Shown one piece after another: positions 16,952-28,295 of a DNA stretch of 64,000 bases (position 1 is its first letter; each line of letters starts with the position of its first letter). The notes beneath the pieces are model-generated. The model did not search any database, was not told where the DNA came from, and saw only the letters and a program-made list of their open reading frames with translations. The position numbers and the translations under genes are program-made. Origin of the DNA: Saccharolobus caldissimus. Lineage in GTDB: Archaea; Thermoproteota; Thermoprotei_A; Sulfolobales; Sulfolobaceae. The stretch is taken from contig NZ_AP025226.1 of assembly GCF_020886315.1 (NCBI RefSeq), positions 1,886,001 through 1,950,000 of the forward strand, given 5' to 3'.

Positions 16952-17776
16952 TTATTTAATTTCCGATAAAAACCTCTTAACAAGAGTGATAACTAAGGGT
17001 ATAAGGGCTATCGCAAATGCTATTGCCAATCCCCATGATAGTGCATATATTATTGAAGTTACATTTCCAAAGGGTTCTACAATTATTGCTATTGCGACTA
17101 ATAAAACTATTATGTAAAGCAACAATCTACCATAATTAGCGACATAAGCTAAATCTGGATTGGAATTTGCAAATGGTACTATAACTTTATCTATTAGTGC
17201 ATAAGCCGCATATAATATTACGGCACCCAATATTACTGCATAAAAGACGTAAGGATCTACATAAGGAATTACACTAAATATAGCTAAAGCAGCAGCCACG
17301 GTAATTATAGCAGCGTATAGGCCAAATCTCAAGACATTAAATATTGCAGCCAATAGATCATCTGAAGTTTTAGCCCCTATTTGTCTTTGCATATAATCTA
17401 CTAGGATATTAACTAAAGTTAACCCTATTGTTAATAGAACTATAGCACCAGCTAATTTCGGTAAGTAGTTTGCAATGTCTTGAATGTAAACAGATGCAGC
17501 ACCTAATTGAAGAAAAGATAAAGCAATAGATAGTGCAATAAGTATTATTAAAGCCTTTACTGTACCTGCTATTATATCAACACTGGCTCTTACATGTTCC
17601 TCTCTGAATATCCTTCCTAAAAAAGCCTTTATAGAATATGCTACTATATTACCTATAATATAACCTATTAAAAGAATAATTACAAATAATATAATAGAAG
17701 GTATTGCGTCAATAATACTAGTTGCTATGCTAGATAAGGCTTGAGGAACTGAGGTTTGGGCTGAAACTAGTAACAT
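16952..17776 (-). CDS. Multi-spanning membrane protein with conserved TM-helix repeats (MscS-channel-related)
   Basis: 274 residues with about seven hydrophobic helices. Repeated units of the pattern 'L..A.....IG......LV..', such as FVIILLIGYIIGNIVAYSIKAFLGRIFREE and AIVLLTIGLTLVNILVDYMQRQI, resemble the conserved TM helix seen in prokaryotic MscS-like channels, but the beta domain of MscS is missing. It may be a small mechanosensitive-type channel or only structurally related. Single transcription unit. Confidence 0.6.
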   Translation of the reverse strand: MLLVSAQTSVPQALSSIATSIIDAIPSIILFVIILLIGYIIGNIVAYSIKAFLGRIFREEHVRASVDIIAGTVKALIILIALSIALSFLQLGAASVYIQDIANYLPKLAGAIVLLTIGLTLVNILVDYMQRQIGAKTSDDLLAAIFNVLRFGLYAAIITVAAALAIFSVIPYVDPYVFYAVILGAVILYAAYALIDKVIVPFANSNPDLAYVANYGRLLLYIIVLLVAIAIIVEPFGNVTSIIYALSWGLAIAFAIALIPLVITLVKRFLSEIK

Positions 17777-17851
17777 ATTTAATCCTTATATAGTATATAA
17801 CGATCAGTTATTAAAATCTATCTTTTTATAAAAACATCAAAATACGTTATT

Positions 17852-18172
17852 TTAATAATTGCTTACAATTTTTTCTATTTTATTAAGAATATTTACTATC
17901 CTTTTCTCTTCCTCCTTTAACTGAGATAACTTCCTTCTTAAATCTTCTGCCTTAGCCAACTTATCTTTAATGTCCTTTGCAACTCTTCCGATGTATTTAC
18001 TTTTTAACTTTCCATCTTCCCAATACCTAAGATAATAGTAATAATTACCATTAATTTTCTTTACCTCAAGGTGACCTGTAGGCAAAGTTTCTAACTCTCT
18101 TTCCATATCCTCTATTTCCTTTTTTATTTTTTCAACCCTCTCTTCTAACATCTTAACTTTCTCCCAAATCAT
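17852..18172 (-). CDS. Small coiled-coil protein (DUF6788-like) coupled to orc1/cdc6
   Basis: 106 residues: a helix ([21 protein letters not shown]), a middle beta block with [31 protein letters not shown], and a second helix ([16 protein letters not shown]). The [18 protein letters not shown] block matches DUF6788, often found beside integrases and DNA-binding proteins. It overlaps the Orc1/Cdc6 gene by 20 bases, so it is probably cotranslated. Possibly nucleic-acid-binding; function unknown. Confidence 0.65.
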   Translation of the reverse strand: MIWEKVKMLEERVEKIKKEIEDMERELETLPTGHLEVKKINGNYYYYLRYWEDGKLKSKYIGRVAKDIKDKLAKAEDLRRKLSQLKEEEKRIVNILNKIEKIVSNY

Positions 18173-19388
18173 CTATTTCACCTATTTCAATATCACCGTC
18201 AAAAGTCTCGTTAAGCGCTTTTAGAACCTTTTCCTTATCTTCAACTAATGCGTATTTTTTCACTCCTCCAGCTCTCCCTCTATTAACTATCCTTATTTTA
18301 ACTATTCCAAACATGTCTAATTCAGATATTATATCAGAAAACCTTCTATATGATAAAGGCTTTTGCCTAAATTTATTACATAAATCAGTATAAATCTTAT
18401 GTGCAGACATTACGTCCTCAGATTCTATCAAGCTTCTTAGTGCCAATTTATAATGAAATGGAAGTGCTTTAACAGCTTCAATAAGCCTTTCTTGCTCATA
18501 CTCAACTATAGCTTTATCCACATGTTCCTTCCTTATTACACCTTCTCCAGAAGCTAATTGAGCCGCTCTAAATAATAGATTAACTGCCTTTCTAGCATCC
18601 CCGTGTTCCTTAGCTGAAATAGCGGCAATATAAGCTAGAATTTCATCATCGTATGTTCCCCTTATTAGACCGTATTCTGCATATTTTGAAAGAATATACT
18701 TTAACTGCTCAGCATCATAAGGTTTAAAAATAACTGAAGGTCCTAGTGATGAGAGCACTCTAGGTTCCATGTAGTCACGAATATTTATATCATTACTAAT
18801 CATTATAACAGAGATATTAGCGTCTGACCTTAATAATTGATAAAGAACGATATCCCCACCTCTTCTTTTAACTAACGTATCTACTTCATCCAAATAAATT
18901 ATTGCCTTATTATTTCTCGTACTATTTTTAATCTTTTCAATATATTCCCCAAGATTAACACCATGCTTAGGAACAGAAATTCCAGTTAGTCTGCCTGCCA
19001 ATGATGATAAAACAGCTTGAGGAGTACCGCCTACTTCTCTACAATTAACATAAGCTTGTTTAACGTTTTTATATTCCTCATCTTCATTTTTCACTTCCTC
19101 TATCTCATTAAAAACATACTTACTAACGAACGTCTTGCCAGTACCCGTAAGTCCTAAGAATAAATTTGAAAATTTTACTTCATTCTTTACAAAATATCTT
19201 ATTGCTATCGCAGTATCTCTTAAGATATCTTCTCTAAAAGGAATATCCTTAAATACTGATAATGGATCTATGAAAACCTTAGGATTCTTTATAACCTCAC
19301 CTTTACCGCCCTTTAAAGTCTCTCTTATCACGACAATTTCATTTGTTTCAACTGTTATACCTGTTATCCACGAAAATATAGGTAACAT
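18153..19388 (-). CDS. Orc1/Cdc6 replication initiator (AAA+ plus winged helix)
   Basis: 411 residues. AAA+ core: Walker A GLTGTGKT (79-86), Walker B IIYLDEVD (about 163-170), sensor-1 VIMISND, sensor-2 [13 protein letters not shown]; then a winged-helix DNA-binding domain ending in [11 protein letters not shown]. It differs from the usual Cdc6-1 in the extended N-terminus before IDPLSVF. Sulfolobales have three Orc1/Cdc6 paralogues; I think this is one of the divergent two (Cdc6-2 or -3), but which one I cannot say. The 1-kb AT-rich spacer ~320 bases upstream is a probable origin. Confidence 0.9.
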   Translation of the reverse strand: MLPIFSWITGITVETNEIVVIRETLKGGKGEVIKNPKVFIDPLSVFKDIPFREDILRDTAIAIRYFVKNEVKFSNLFLGLTGTGKTFVSKYVFNEIEEVKNEDEEYKNVKQAYVNCREVGGTPQAVLSSLAGRLTGISVPKHGVNLGEYIEKIKNSTRNNKAIIYLDEVDTLVKRRGGDIVLYQLLRSDANISVIMISNDINIRDYMEPRVLSSLGPSVIFKPYDAEQLKYILSKYAEYGLIRGTYDDEILAYIAAISAKEHGDARKAVNLLFRAAQLASGEGVIRKEHVDKAIVEYEQERLIEAVKALPFHYKLALRSLIESEDVMSAHKIYTDLCNKFRQKPLSYRRFSDIISELDMFGIVKIRIVNRGRAGGVKKYALVEDKEKVLKALNETFDGDIEIGEIDDLGES

Positions 19389-19411
19389 CTACTTTACAGG
19401 TTATATCGATA

Positions 19412-19711
19412 TTACTTGAATATAATTCTCTTAGTTATCCTATATAATTTGTAAAATGAAAAGATTATATATGTAATAATTAAAATTAGAATAGCGAAGA
19501 TAAGCAGTAATATAGATTGAAAGAATAGGGAAATTATTTGACTAGTAGGTAAGTATTCTATTAAAAAATAAGGATAAAGTTGTAATAAGGCTATAATAAA
19601 GGCTAATTTGCCAGATCCAAAGGAAACCTTTGTAATGAGGTAAAGTAAATAAGATATTGAAAATGAGATAAACATCGTAGATTTTATGAATGCATTCCTG
19701 AAAATTTTCAT
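19412..19711 (-). CDS. Small membrane protein upstream of orc1/cdc6
   Basis: 99 residues with three hydrophobic segments (about 9-27, 35-53 and 60-87) and a basic C-terminus (YRITKRIIFK). Ends 23 bases before the Orc1/Cdc6 gene on the same strand. No recognised family. Its length and conservation are uncertain. Confidence 0.5.
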   Translation of the reverse strand: MKIFRNAFIKSTMFISFSISYLLYLITKVSFGSGKLAFIIALLQLYPYFLIEYLPTSQIISLFFQSILLLIFAILILIITYIIFSFYKLYRITKRIIFK

Positions 19712-20392
19712 TATAAGTCAGTCATTAAAGATAGCTTATTAATCTTTTCAATATTGTTAATTTTCAGAAAGTTTGATACTTAATCTTTTTAAGGCCTAAA
19801 TTAAGGGTTTTTATGATCTTATTATAATAATTTAGGTATTAAGTATATGCTTTAAGTATAATAACAGTAATATTTGATTTTACAAAATAATCTATGTAGA
19901 AAATTTATTTATATAATTATTTTTATTCTTTAAAAATGATTTTATATAAACTTGATCTTCTATAATACAAATGATATAATACACGATAATTCCATATAAT
20001 TATATAAAATGGAAATGTTAATGTTGTATTAACTGTGTTATCATTCCTATTTTAATGGTCTTAAATACGTTTATCTTGACTGTGGTCAATAATTTCATTC
20101 ATTTGAAATTTAGTTAAAATTTCCTTAAAGTCGTATCATTTAAACTCCCTGATTTACAATAAAAATTTTTGAACAAGGTTAAAGTTACAATACTATATTT
20201 TATTAACTGATAAATCTTGTGGTTAATTGAAAATAAAATTATACTTTATATAATTTATACTGAATTAACAAAATTGTTGTCACACTCTCTATCTTTAGAG
20301 AAAAGCGTAAAAAGACAACTAAAAACAGATCTAAAAAATAAGCTCAAATATAATTTGTTAAGTAATTATCATATCCTTATACAAATCTAAAT

Positions 20393-20429
20393 GTTTAACC
20401 CCCCAGTTTTACAGTAAATTTCCTTTGTT
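20393..20429. repeat. ORB-like element with left arm of an inverted repeat
   Basis: GTTTAACCCCCCAGTTTT followed by ACAGTAAATTTCCTTTGTT. Bases 20407-20429 recur exactly in inverted orientation at 20740-20762. The G/C-run core also recurs at 22144-22160 (inverted, one mismatch) and loosely at 20136-20170. Confidence 0.7.
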
Positions 20430-20739
20430 ATATTGGTTAAAATACCCTAATCAGCTATTCAAATTATTTTCCAAATTAGTGTTTTATTTCTACAAATACA
20501 TAATACCTTTTGGCTAAAGTATTATCATCACGATTAAGAAAGTGTGTGATTTTCAACTGAATTACTTTTAATAAAAATTTAAACAGTTTAGCAAGAGTTT
20601 GTATATTTTAAGTGTAATTACTTATCCTTCATTTTATATGGAAACAGTGGAAATTCACACACTCTCCCCTAAAATATGAATCGTACAATTAGAGTAACGT
20701 GAATTAATTTATAAGAATTAGGGTATAATTAGTACCTGA

Positions 20740-20762
20740 AACAAAGGAAATTTACTGTAAAA
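20740..20762. repeat. Right arm of a 23-bp perfect inverted repeat
   Basis: Exact reverse complement of 20407-20429. It lies just beyond the stop codon of isocitrate dehydrogenase, so it could also affect transcript ends. The pairing across ~310 bases flanks the most AT-rich part of the spacer. Confidence 0.75.
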
Positions 20763-20767
20763 AAAGA

Positions 20768-22006
<1,239 letters not shown>

Positions 22007-22029
22007 CAAAAGTAAAACTACTAACTAGA

Positions 22030-22038
22030 TTTAAAAAT
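22030..22038 (-). promoter_or_regulatory. TATA box of icd
   Basis: TTTTTAAAT on the minus strand, centred about 28 bases before the ATG at 22006, which predicts a leaderless or nearly leaderless mRNA. Confidence 0.6.
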
Positions 22039-22143
22039 CAATGGTCTCTTTTTAAGCATAAAAAGATATACTTAATTAGGTTTTGGTTCTTTTCGTATAA
22101 TTTATTTTAAAATCTGTTAAGATAATTTTAATGTATTCTTATT

Positions 22144-22160
22144 AAACTGGGGAGTTAAAC
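22144..22160. repeat. ORB-like element outside the main spacer
   Basis: AAACTGGGGAGTTAAAC, the reverse complement of the 20393-20409 core with one mismatch, in the icd-protease divergent promoter region. Another copy of the origin-region repeat beyond the icd gene, so icd lies between the repeats. Confidence 0.5.
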
Positions 22161-22217
22161 ACGTAGTTTACGTACTTAGCTTATTTTTAAGTTGAAATAG
22201 TGAATCTAGGAAAAAAT

Positions 22218-22228
22218 CTATAAATATA
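22218..22228 (+). promoter_or_regulatory. TATA box of the S53 protease gene
   Basis: CTATAAATATA, about 21-24 bases before the tandem ATGs at 22244 and 22247, fits a leaderless start at the second ATG. Confidence 0.6.
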
Positions 22229-22243
22229 TAGGATGAGCATATT

Positions 22244-25200
22244 ATGATGGTTTGGAATACTCTTTTTATGTTATTCCTTATATTAAGTAGTATAGTAATA
22301 CCTATTACTATATATAATTCACATTTGGAGCCCGTTTCTACACTTCCTTCTGATACTTATTTAACAGTCTCTATAGTAATACCCCCTAAAAATCTGACGT
22401 TATTACAACAATATGTGCAAGAACATAAAATCTTAAATTTCACACAAGTCGAGAAATTATTTATTCCAAAGCATGAAATATCTAGAATTGTAACATATTT
22501 AAGGCAAATGAATATCTCGGCAGTCAATTATTTAAATGTAATAGTAGCAAGCGGAACTGCAGCGCAATTAGAGAAAGCGTTAAAGGGTAAATTCTACATT
22601 TATAGATTTCTTAACCATGAGTTCTACGAGTTTTCTGGCTCTTCGACTTTCCCTAATACTATTATTATAGGGACTAATATTACATCTTTGTTTTTAAGTA
22701 AACCTATTACATTATATAACATAACTCAAGCAGTAGCTTATTCTGTAGTCCAGCCTAATCAATTAAGAGTAGCCTATAACGTTTCGTGGTTATATGAGCA
22801 TAATATAACTGGGAAAGGAACTACGATTGGTATACTAGATTTTTATGGAGACCCATATATTCAGCAGCAATTAGAGTCTTTTGATTCCATGTTAAATATA
22901 ACTAATCCACCATTTTTGAAAATAGTGCCTATTGGGGCATATAATCCTAATGACGGAATTTCTACAGGTTGGGCAATGGAAATTTCTCTGGATGTAGAGT
23001 ACGCACATGTAATTGCGCCAGATGCTGGGATAGTATTATATGTAGCTAATCCTAATGTTCCTCTTCCTGCGATAATTGCATATATTGACCAACAAGATGA
23101 GGTCAATGTATTATCACAAAGTTTTGGTATTCCAGAATTATATGTTGATTTAGGTTTAATTCCTTTGTCGTATATAAACTCTTTGATATATGAATATTGG
23201 TTAGGTGAAGTTGAGGGTATAACGTTTGTAGCAGCAGCTGGTGATGCAGGAGGTAATGGTTACAATTATTTCTTAATGCCTCAAGGGTCACTAATCTTTC
23301 CAGCTTCAATTCCTTATGTTCTTGCAGTTGGAGGATCCTCATTATATATCTCTGGCAATACTACCATTCAGACTGCCTGGAGCGGAGAAAGTATAATAGG
23401 TGCAACTACGGGTGGATATAGTACAATATTTCCAGCTCCATGGTATCAAGGAATTTCTGGATATAGACTAGTTCCAGATGTAGTTGCAGATGCAAATCCA
23501 TACACTGGTGTTTATATTTTATACTATTATAATCAAACATATTTAGTAGGAGGTACTTCATTAGCTACTCCTATAGTAGCTGGGATAATTGATTTAATGA
23601 CACAACAGTACGGTAAATTAGGATTTATTAATCCTTATATCTATGAGCTAAAGAACAGTAAGGCTATAACTCCAATAAACTTTGGCTATAACACACCCTA
23701 TTATGTTAATTCCACAACTCTTAATCCAGTAACTGGACTAGGATCAATTAACGCTGGATATCTATACGAACTATTACCTAAAGTTTTAGGAAATCCAAAA
23801 ATATCTGTAGCCGTAGATAATATAACATATTTAGACGGACAAACTGTAAAAGTTGTGGTAAATATAAGTAAAGTATCTCCGTCTTCTGTTACCGGCTTCG
23901 TATATAATGGAAGTTCAGTTGTTCAACAGTTTTCCTTACACTATAACGGGACTAGTTGGATAGGAGAATTTACTGCAAAGGGAAGTGGTGTTGAAGAGGT
24001 TATTGTTAAGGCAGGTAATTTAACTGGAGGTACTTATATTACTGTAGGTTATCAAGTACAATTTGTATTTCCACCCATAGCATTATTCCCAGAGCCAGAA
24101 TCAATACCAATAATACTACAGTTAATGTATCCTAATGGTTCTATAATATATAATAATATACCTGCTAATCTTACTGCACAGATATATAAATTCAATCCCG
24201 TTACCAATAAATTTTCTTTTGTTTCAAATGTAGCATTAAAGAGGGGAGAGATAATTAATCTTTCAGCGTTTGGAATTCAGATAGAGTCTGGTTATCTTAC
24301 TGGTGTATACCAGTTATCCTCTAATGTAAGCGGAATATATATAATAAAAATACCTGGAGCATTCGGATTTGATGAGTTTGTAGCTGGAATATATGTAGTT
24401 GATGCAGTATTTCCACCAATTTCTGCAGAGCCTCTAGTAGTGGCTCCAGGTGAAAACGTTACTATATTAGCAGAAACTTTAGCTTTAGGTGCTCCTAATG
24501 TTACAATAGGATTTTATAATAGTTCTGGAGACGAAGTATACTCAATTCCGATAAATAGTATAGTCTACGCAAATACGTTACTTTATATAGCTCAGATAAA
24601 AATGCCATATTTGAAACCTGGATATTATACTGTTGTAGCTCATGCTATTTATAATGGTTCTAATTTTACTGCTGAAGGTTTAGGTGTTACACAAATTTAT
24701 GTGTCTCCATATGTATTAAATGTTAAAGTTAAGTTATTCCCAAATGATATATTATATGAAAATCAGAATTTAACTATTATAGCAAATATAACCTATCCTA
24801 ACGGTACTGAGGTAAAATACGGGTCTTTTTCAGCTATTATAATACCATCTTATATGTCTAATAACTTTGATAACTTAGAATTACAATATAGTGTGTCTTT
24901 AACATTTGTTAATAGCAGTTGGATAGGCAAATTGCAGATTCCTAGTGGCGAAACTGCTAATTCTTTTGGATATTCTACTTATGGTATTTCTGGGTATTGG
25001 TATGTTTACGTTGAGGGGGTGTCAAGTGATGGTTTACCAGTCAATTTCCCATCAACGTTGAATGTAAATTCCTTGTCAATTAATCCACTAATACCATCAC
25101 AGAAGTTTATAGTGCTTCCATATGTTTACGTGAAAGAGTTTAATGGTACATTAGCGTTTAATGAATATATAGAAGAAGCTGTAATAGTTGATCACAATGC

Positions 25201-25489
25201 AACATTTATAAATAGCATCATAGGCAAATTAATAGTTAAGAATGGAACAGTCAAGTTAATTAATTCTAAAGTTGTAAGTGAAAAGTTAATCAACTCCAGG
25301 CTAATAATTATAAATAGTAGCATTAACAGTTACAATAACGTTAGTTACATATCTAGCCAAATAGTCAGTAATGAAATTAAAAACAATAGTCTAGGATTCA
25401 ATCTAGTGGTTTTAAGTATAGGTATAATCTTAGATATTATTACCGCAATTATAGTTGCAATTATTCTATTAAGAAGAAAATTTAAATAA
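22244..25489 (+). CDS. Membrane-anchored S53-type (sedolisin/kumamolisin-like) acid serine protease
   Basis: 1081 residues: signal peptide (1-20), an S53 pro-domain (about 30-165, with GKFYIYRFLNHEFYEF), then the catalytic domain. MEISLDVE gives the E246...D250 pair, AAGDAGG the oxyanion D334, and GGTSLATP S439, the SGTSxxxP-type motif. Beyond ~515 come Ig-like beta domains rich in N-glycosylation sequons, then a C-terminal helix (about 1053-1076) and RRKFK. It acts outside the cell at acid pH. Two ATGs (22244, 22247). It neighbours the origin region but is functionally unrelated. Confidence 0.85.
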   Translation: MMVWNTLFMLFLILSSIVIPITIYNSHLEPVSTLPSDTYLTVSIVIPPKNLTLLQQYVQEHKILNFTQVEKLFIPKHEISRIVTYLRQMNISAVNYLNVIVASGTAAQLEKALKGKFYIYRFLNHEFYEFSGSSTFPNTIIIGTNITSLFLSKPITLYNITQAVAYSVVQPNQLRVAYNVSWLYEHNITGKGTTIGILDFYGDPYIQQQLESFDSMLNITNPPFLKIVPIGAYNPNDGISTGWAMEISLDVEYAHVIAPDAGIVLYVANPNVPLPAIIAYIDQQDEVNVLSQSFGIPELYVDLGLIPLSYINSLIYEYWLGEVEGITFVAAAGDAGGNGYNYFLMPQGSLIFPASIPYVLAVGGSSLYISGNTTIQTAWSGESIIGATTGGYSTIFPAPWYQGISGYRLVPDVVADANPYTGVYILYYYNQTYLVGGTSLATPIVAGIIDLMTQQYGKLGFINPYIYELKNSKAITPINFGYNTPYYVNSTTLNPVTGLGSINAGYLYELLPKVLGNPKISVAVDNITYLDGQTVKVVVNISKVSPSSVTGFVYNGSSVVQQFSLHYNGTSWIGEFTAKGSGVEEVIVKAGNLTGGTYITVGYQVQFVFPPIALFPEPESIPIILQLMYPNGSIIYNNIPANLTAQIYKFNPVTNKFSFVSNVALKRGEIINLSAFGIQIESGYLTGVYQLSSNVSGIYIIKIPGAFGFDEFVAGIYVVDAVFPPISAEPLVVAPGENVTILAETLALGAPNVTIGFYNSSGDEVYSIPINSIVYANTLLYIAQIKMPYLKPGYYTVVAHAIYNGSNFTAEGLGVTQIYVSPYVLNVKVKLFPNDILYENQNLTIIANITYPNGTEVKYGSFSAIIIPSYMSNNFDNLELQYSVSLTFVNSSWIGKLQIPSGETANSFGYSTYGISGYWYVYVEGVSSDGLPVNFPSTLNVNSLSINPLIPSQKFIVLPYVYVKEFNGTLAFNEYIEEAVIVDHNATFINSIIGKLIVKNGTVKLINSKVVSEKLINSRLIIINSSINSYNNVSYISSQIVSNEIKNNSLGFNLVVLSIGIILDIITAIIVAIILLRRKFK

Positions 25490-25696
25490 GATGTTTTTGG
25501 GTTTATTAGTTTTTTAAACTAATATTTAATTTCTAATTATGTAAATATAAATTTCAGTATTTTCGTTTAAATATAAATTATATATATAAAATTTTATTAA
25601 TTATAATTATAATAATTAAATAATAGTTATTTTAAAACATTTAGATTAATCATAGTAATCTTATAATTCTTATTTAAGATGTCGAAAGGCTATTAA

Positions 25697-25706
25697 GTTA
25701 AATATC
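25697..25706 (+). promoter_or_regulatory. TATA box of the CBS-domain gene
   Basis: GTTAAATATC about 26-28 bases before the ATGATG start at 25726-25731, in an otherwise AT-rich 236-base gap after the protease with no gene seen. Confidence 0.45.
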
Positions 25707-25725
25707 TGATTTATGTAATTATGTT

Positions 25726-26124
25726 ATGATGAATGTAGGGGAGTTAATAAGTAGAAAACCAATCACATTGAATGAAAACATTAGTATAAAACAAGCTGCA
25801 AAAGTGATGAAAGGAGAAAACGTTGGTTCCATAATAATAGTAGATGAAAATAATAGACCTCTAGGAATTGTTACTGAAAGAGATATTGTAAGAGCAGTAG
25901 CCGATGGAGTACCTTTAGATTCTTCAATTTCTACGATAATGACTAAAGGTCTTATAACTATTACACCAGATAAAGATGTCACTGAAGCATTACTTATAAT
26001 GTATCAAAATAATATTAGACATTTAGTAGTAGTAGATAATAACGGTGAATTATTAGGAGTTATATCCATTAGAGATGCTGCAAGAGCGCTCAATTTACTT
26101 GCCTTAGATTTATCATTTTGGTAA
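25726..26124 (+). CDS. CBS-domain protein
   Basis: 132 residues, two CBS units: VGELISRKPITLNENISIKQAAKVMKGENVGSIIIVDENNRPLGIVTERDIVRAV and MTKGLITITPDKDVTEALLIMYQNNIRHLVVVDNNGELLGVISIRDAA. Such stand-alone pairs bind adenosyl nucleotides and regulate partner proteins. The partner is unknown. The start is the first or second ATG of ATGATG. Confidence 0.9.
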   Translation: MMNVGELISRKPITLNENISIKQAAKVMKGENVGSIIIVDENNRPLGIVTERDIVRAVADGVPLDSSISTIMTKGLITITPDKDVTEALLIMYQNNIRHLVVVDNNGELLGVISIRDAARALNLLALDLSFW

Positions 26125-26197
26125 TATTATTTTAATATATCATTACATTTAGTACAATTAATTTACTTTGTCATTAAGTTATCGTTTATGTAAGAAC

Positions 26198-26605
26198 TTA
26201 AATTACATCATGCCAATAAGGTACCCTAACATTATCTGCTCTATCCCACTTATCATAGGGCTTAATATCTAAAACTGGAGTTCCATCAAACGCATTTATA
26301 CCTTTAGCTAATAGTACGTTATCCTTTACTTCAAGTAACTCAGCTACTGAAATTCCTATGGGGTTAGGTCTAAATTGTGACCTAGTTGCAAAAACTCCAA
26401 CTTTTACTCCTTTTTTCTCTCTTATTAATCTTCCATCAAATGATGCTAAATGAAGATGATAGATTACTATTATATGGGAGAAGTTTTCTATACCTTTTAA
26501 ACCATCAACGTATTCTTTATTTATGTGTATTTCTACCGGTACTTCTCTAGAAGCTGAATTATCCCTTCTCTTTATAAAACCTATATATTTAAAGCAAACA
26601 TCCAT
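26198..26605 (-). CDS. TrmO-like tRNA N6-methyltransferase (TsaA/UPF0066 family)
   Basis: 135 residues, the single-domain family length. [41 protein letters not shown] and [13 protein letters not shown] are the TsaA signature blocks; SAM binds at the PNPIG loop. Family members methylate N6 of t6A37 in tRNA-Thr. In archaea a tRNA role is likely but not certain. The ATG at 26605 is 12 bases from the divergent ABC gene start. Confidence 0.85.
   Translation of the reverse strand: MDVCFKYIGFIKRRDNSASREVPVEIHINKEYVDGLKGIENFSHIIVIYHLHLASFDGRLIREKKGVKVGVFATRSQFRPNPIGISVAELLEVKDNVLLAKGINAFDGTPVLDIKPYDKWDRADNVRVPYWHDVI
26580..26593 (+). promoter_or_regulatory. TATA box of the ABC transporter operon
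   Basis: TATATATTTAAAG about 26-38 bases before the GTG at 26618, inside the start of the divergent TrmO gene because only 12 bases separate the genes. Confidence 0.5.
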
Positions 26606-26617
26606 TATATTAACTTC

Positions 26618-27445
26618 GTGATTGAGGCTATTAACCTTACTAAAATTTATAAGGATGGAATAAAAGCTTTAGATAACTTAACTTTTAGCAGTAATGCACG
26701 TGTAGTTACTCTCTTAGGTAGAAATGGAGCTGGGAAAACTACTTTAACTAGGATACTTTCTACTCAGCTTTTGCCTACTAGTGGTTTAGCGAGAGTAGAA
26801 GGTTACGATGTAGTTAAAGACGCTAATAAGGTGAGAAAGATGATAGCGTCAATACCTCAAGAGGCTAAACCTGTAGGTATAGCAAGCCCTATGGAACATT
26901 TAGTCATGTATCTGACTGCTAGGGGATTCTCTTTTAAGGATGCTAATGAGGTTTCCAGAAAAGTACTTAAGGAAGTAGGATTATGGGAGGTTAAAGATAA
27001 ACCAAGTGATGAACTCTCTGGAGGGATGAAGAGAAAGATATTTGTTGCCATGGCTTTAGCTGCTAATGCTGAAGTGGTTTTATTAGATGAACCAACTACT
27101 GGATTAGATCCGTATTCTAGGTTAGAAGTATGGTCTATTCTCAAAAGTATTAAGAGTAAGATAGTTCTGACTACTCATTATATGGAGGAAGCTCAAGAAC
27201 TTTCAGATGAGGTAATTCTTTTAAATAAAGGCAGGCTTATAGCAAAAGGAAGTATTGAGGAACTTCTATCTAGATTTAAGGATAAGGTTAGAGTTGAGGG
27301 AGTAGGTGACATTAAAATAGGAAGGTTAAGGATAAGTTATATTGATAGAGATAAGGCTACTGATTTTATTGGAAAATATGTAATTAAGCCCATTACTTTA
27401 GAAGACATGTTCATAATTTATGGTGGTGAAAGTCTTGAAGACTAA
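26618..27445 (+). CDS. ABC transporter ATP-binding protein
   Basis: 275 residues: Walker [10 protein letters not shown] (about 33-41), Q-loop PQEAKP, signature LSGGMKRK, Walker [14 protein letters not shown]-loop [10 protein letters not shown]-2 exporter type; the C-terminus is a short extension. The next gene, a permease, overlaps it by 26 bases. Likely exports a drug, lipid or small molecule. GTG start. Confidence 0.92.
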   Translation: MIEAINLTKIYKDGIKALDNLTFSSNARVVTLLGRNGAGKTTLTRILSTQLLPTSGLARVEGYDVVKDANKVRKMIASIPQEAKPVGIASPMEHLVMYLTARGFSFKDANEVSRKVLKEVGLWEVKDKPSDELSGGMKRKIFVAMALAANAEVVLLDEPTTGLDPYSRLEVWSILKSIKSKIVLTTHYMEEAQELSDEVILLNKGRLIAKGSIEELLSRFKDKVRVEGVGDIKIGRLRISYIDRDKATDFIGKYVIKPITLEDMFIIYGGESLED

Positions 27446-28169
27446 GTACATATTAGCGTTTACGATATTCTACGGGTATTCATCAATTAAGAGAGGATTT
27501 GTATACGTATTAACATATTTAAGTATACCTTTGGCTGAGTTATTTTTAATTTACATTATTACCCATGGGGTGTTCGTAAGATTTGCAATTGTGGGTGGTT
27601 TAATAAGTGTAATAGCAAATAATGGCTTTTCTTCTATAGGCGATTTTGTATTCTTAAGGCTTGAAAGTAGACTTCAAGATTTGTTAGTAGCTACTGAAAT
27701 AGGACCTAGTGACTATATTTTAGGGCTTATGATAGCTAATTTATTATATTCCTCACCTGGTATCATATTATATATAATTTTAGCGCTAATATATCATATA
27801 TTAACGTTAGTTAATTTTTTCCCATTAATAATAGTAATGATGCTTTTATTATTTACAACTTCTGCCATAGGATTTTTCTTAGCTAGTCTGGTTCCCCATA
27901 CTAGATATGGATGGGGTCTTGCTGGTCTTTTATCGAGTGTATTAACTATAATACCCCCAGTGTTTTATCCCTATACTTTTCTCCCCAAATCAATTTATTT
28001 AGTTATGCTCCCTATACCTACAACATCCGCAGCTATACTTATGCAGGGATTCAGTAATTTAATCAATGTAAGTAGAAAAACGTTTATAGTATCTTTTCTT
28101 ATTCTCTTTATAGAATCGATAGTTTTCTTTTATCTTTCAGTGAGATTCAGTAGATGGAGGGAAAAGTGA
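27420..28169 (+). CDS. ABC-2 type transporter permease
   Basis: 249 residues with six hydrophobic helices, the ABC-2 permease fold, and a conserved-looking [13 protein letters not shown] loop near 198-210. Start at ATG 27420 or GTG 27426, both overlapping the ATPase gene. Forms the membrane channel with it. The last 33 bases overlap the convergent zinc-ribbon gene. Confidence 0.85.
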   Translation: MVVKVLKTKYILAFTIFYGYSSIKRGFVYVLTYLSIPLAELFLIYIITHGVFVRFAIVGGLISVIANNGFSSIGDFVFLRLESRLQDLLVATEIGPSDYILGLMIANLLYSSPGIILYIILALIYHILTLVNFFPLIIVMMLLLFTTSAIGFFLASLVPHTRYGWGLAGLLSSVLTIIPPVFYPYTFLPKSIYLVMLPIPTTSAAILMQGFSNLINVSRKTFIVSFLILFIESIVFFYLSVRFSRWREK

Positions 28170-28295
28170 TTTCTTTGCCTCATACTCTATGAATATATAC
28201 CCACAATTTGGGCATTTCTTAATTATCTTATTATTCGAATGCTCTACTAGAATTTCCACTACCTTATTACAATTTGGACATGTTCTTCTAGCCAT
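28137..28295 (-). CDS. Small zinc-ribbon protein
   Basis: 52 residues, short but clear: MARRTCPNCNKVVEI then KKCPNCGYIFIEYE gives two CPxC pairs (residues 6/9 and 32/35), a zinc ribbon. The ATG at 28295 follows AT-rich sequence; the gene runs convergently into the permease and overlaps its last 33 bases. Role unknown; such small ribbons often bind RNA or partner proteins. Confidence 0.7.
   Translation of the reverse strand: MARRTCPNCNKVVEILVEHSNNKIIKKCPNCGYIFIEYEAKKSLFPPSTESH

Larger units (their letters stand above)
19712..20767. other. Probable replication origin (AT-rich spacer beside orc1/cdc6)
   Basis: 1056 bases without a credible gene, strongly AT-rich with runs of A and T, between orc1/cdc6 and the end of isocitrate dehydrogenase. 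It contains ORB-like elements (about 20136-20170 and 20393-20429), a GGAAACAGTGGAAA box (20640-20653) and a 23-bp inverted repeat pair. Sulfolobales origins are known next to cdc6 genes with ORB or mini-ORB repeats around an unwinding element. Origin activity is inferred. Confidence 0.55.

Noticed and set aside
22861-23342. Minus-strand open frames inside the S53 protease
   Set aside because: Antisense shadows of the protease catalytic domain.
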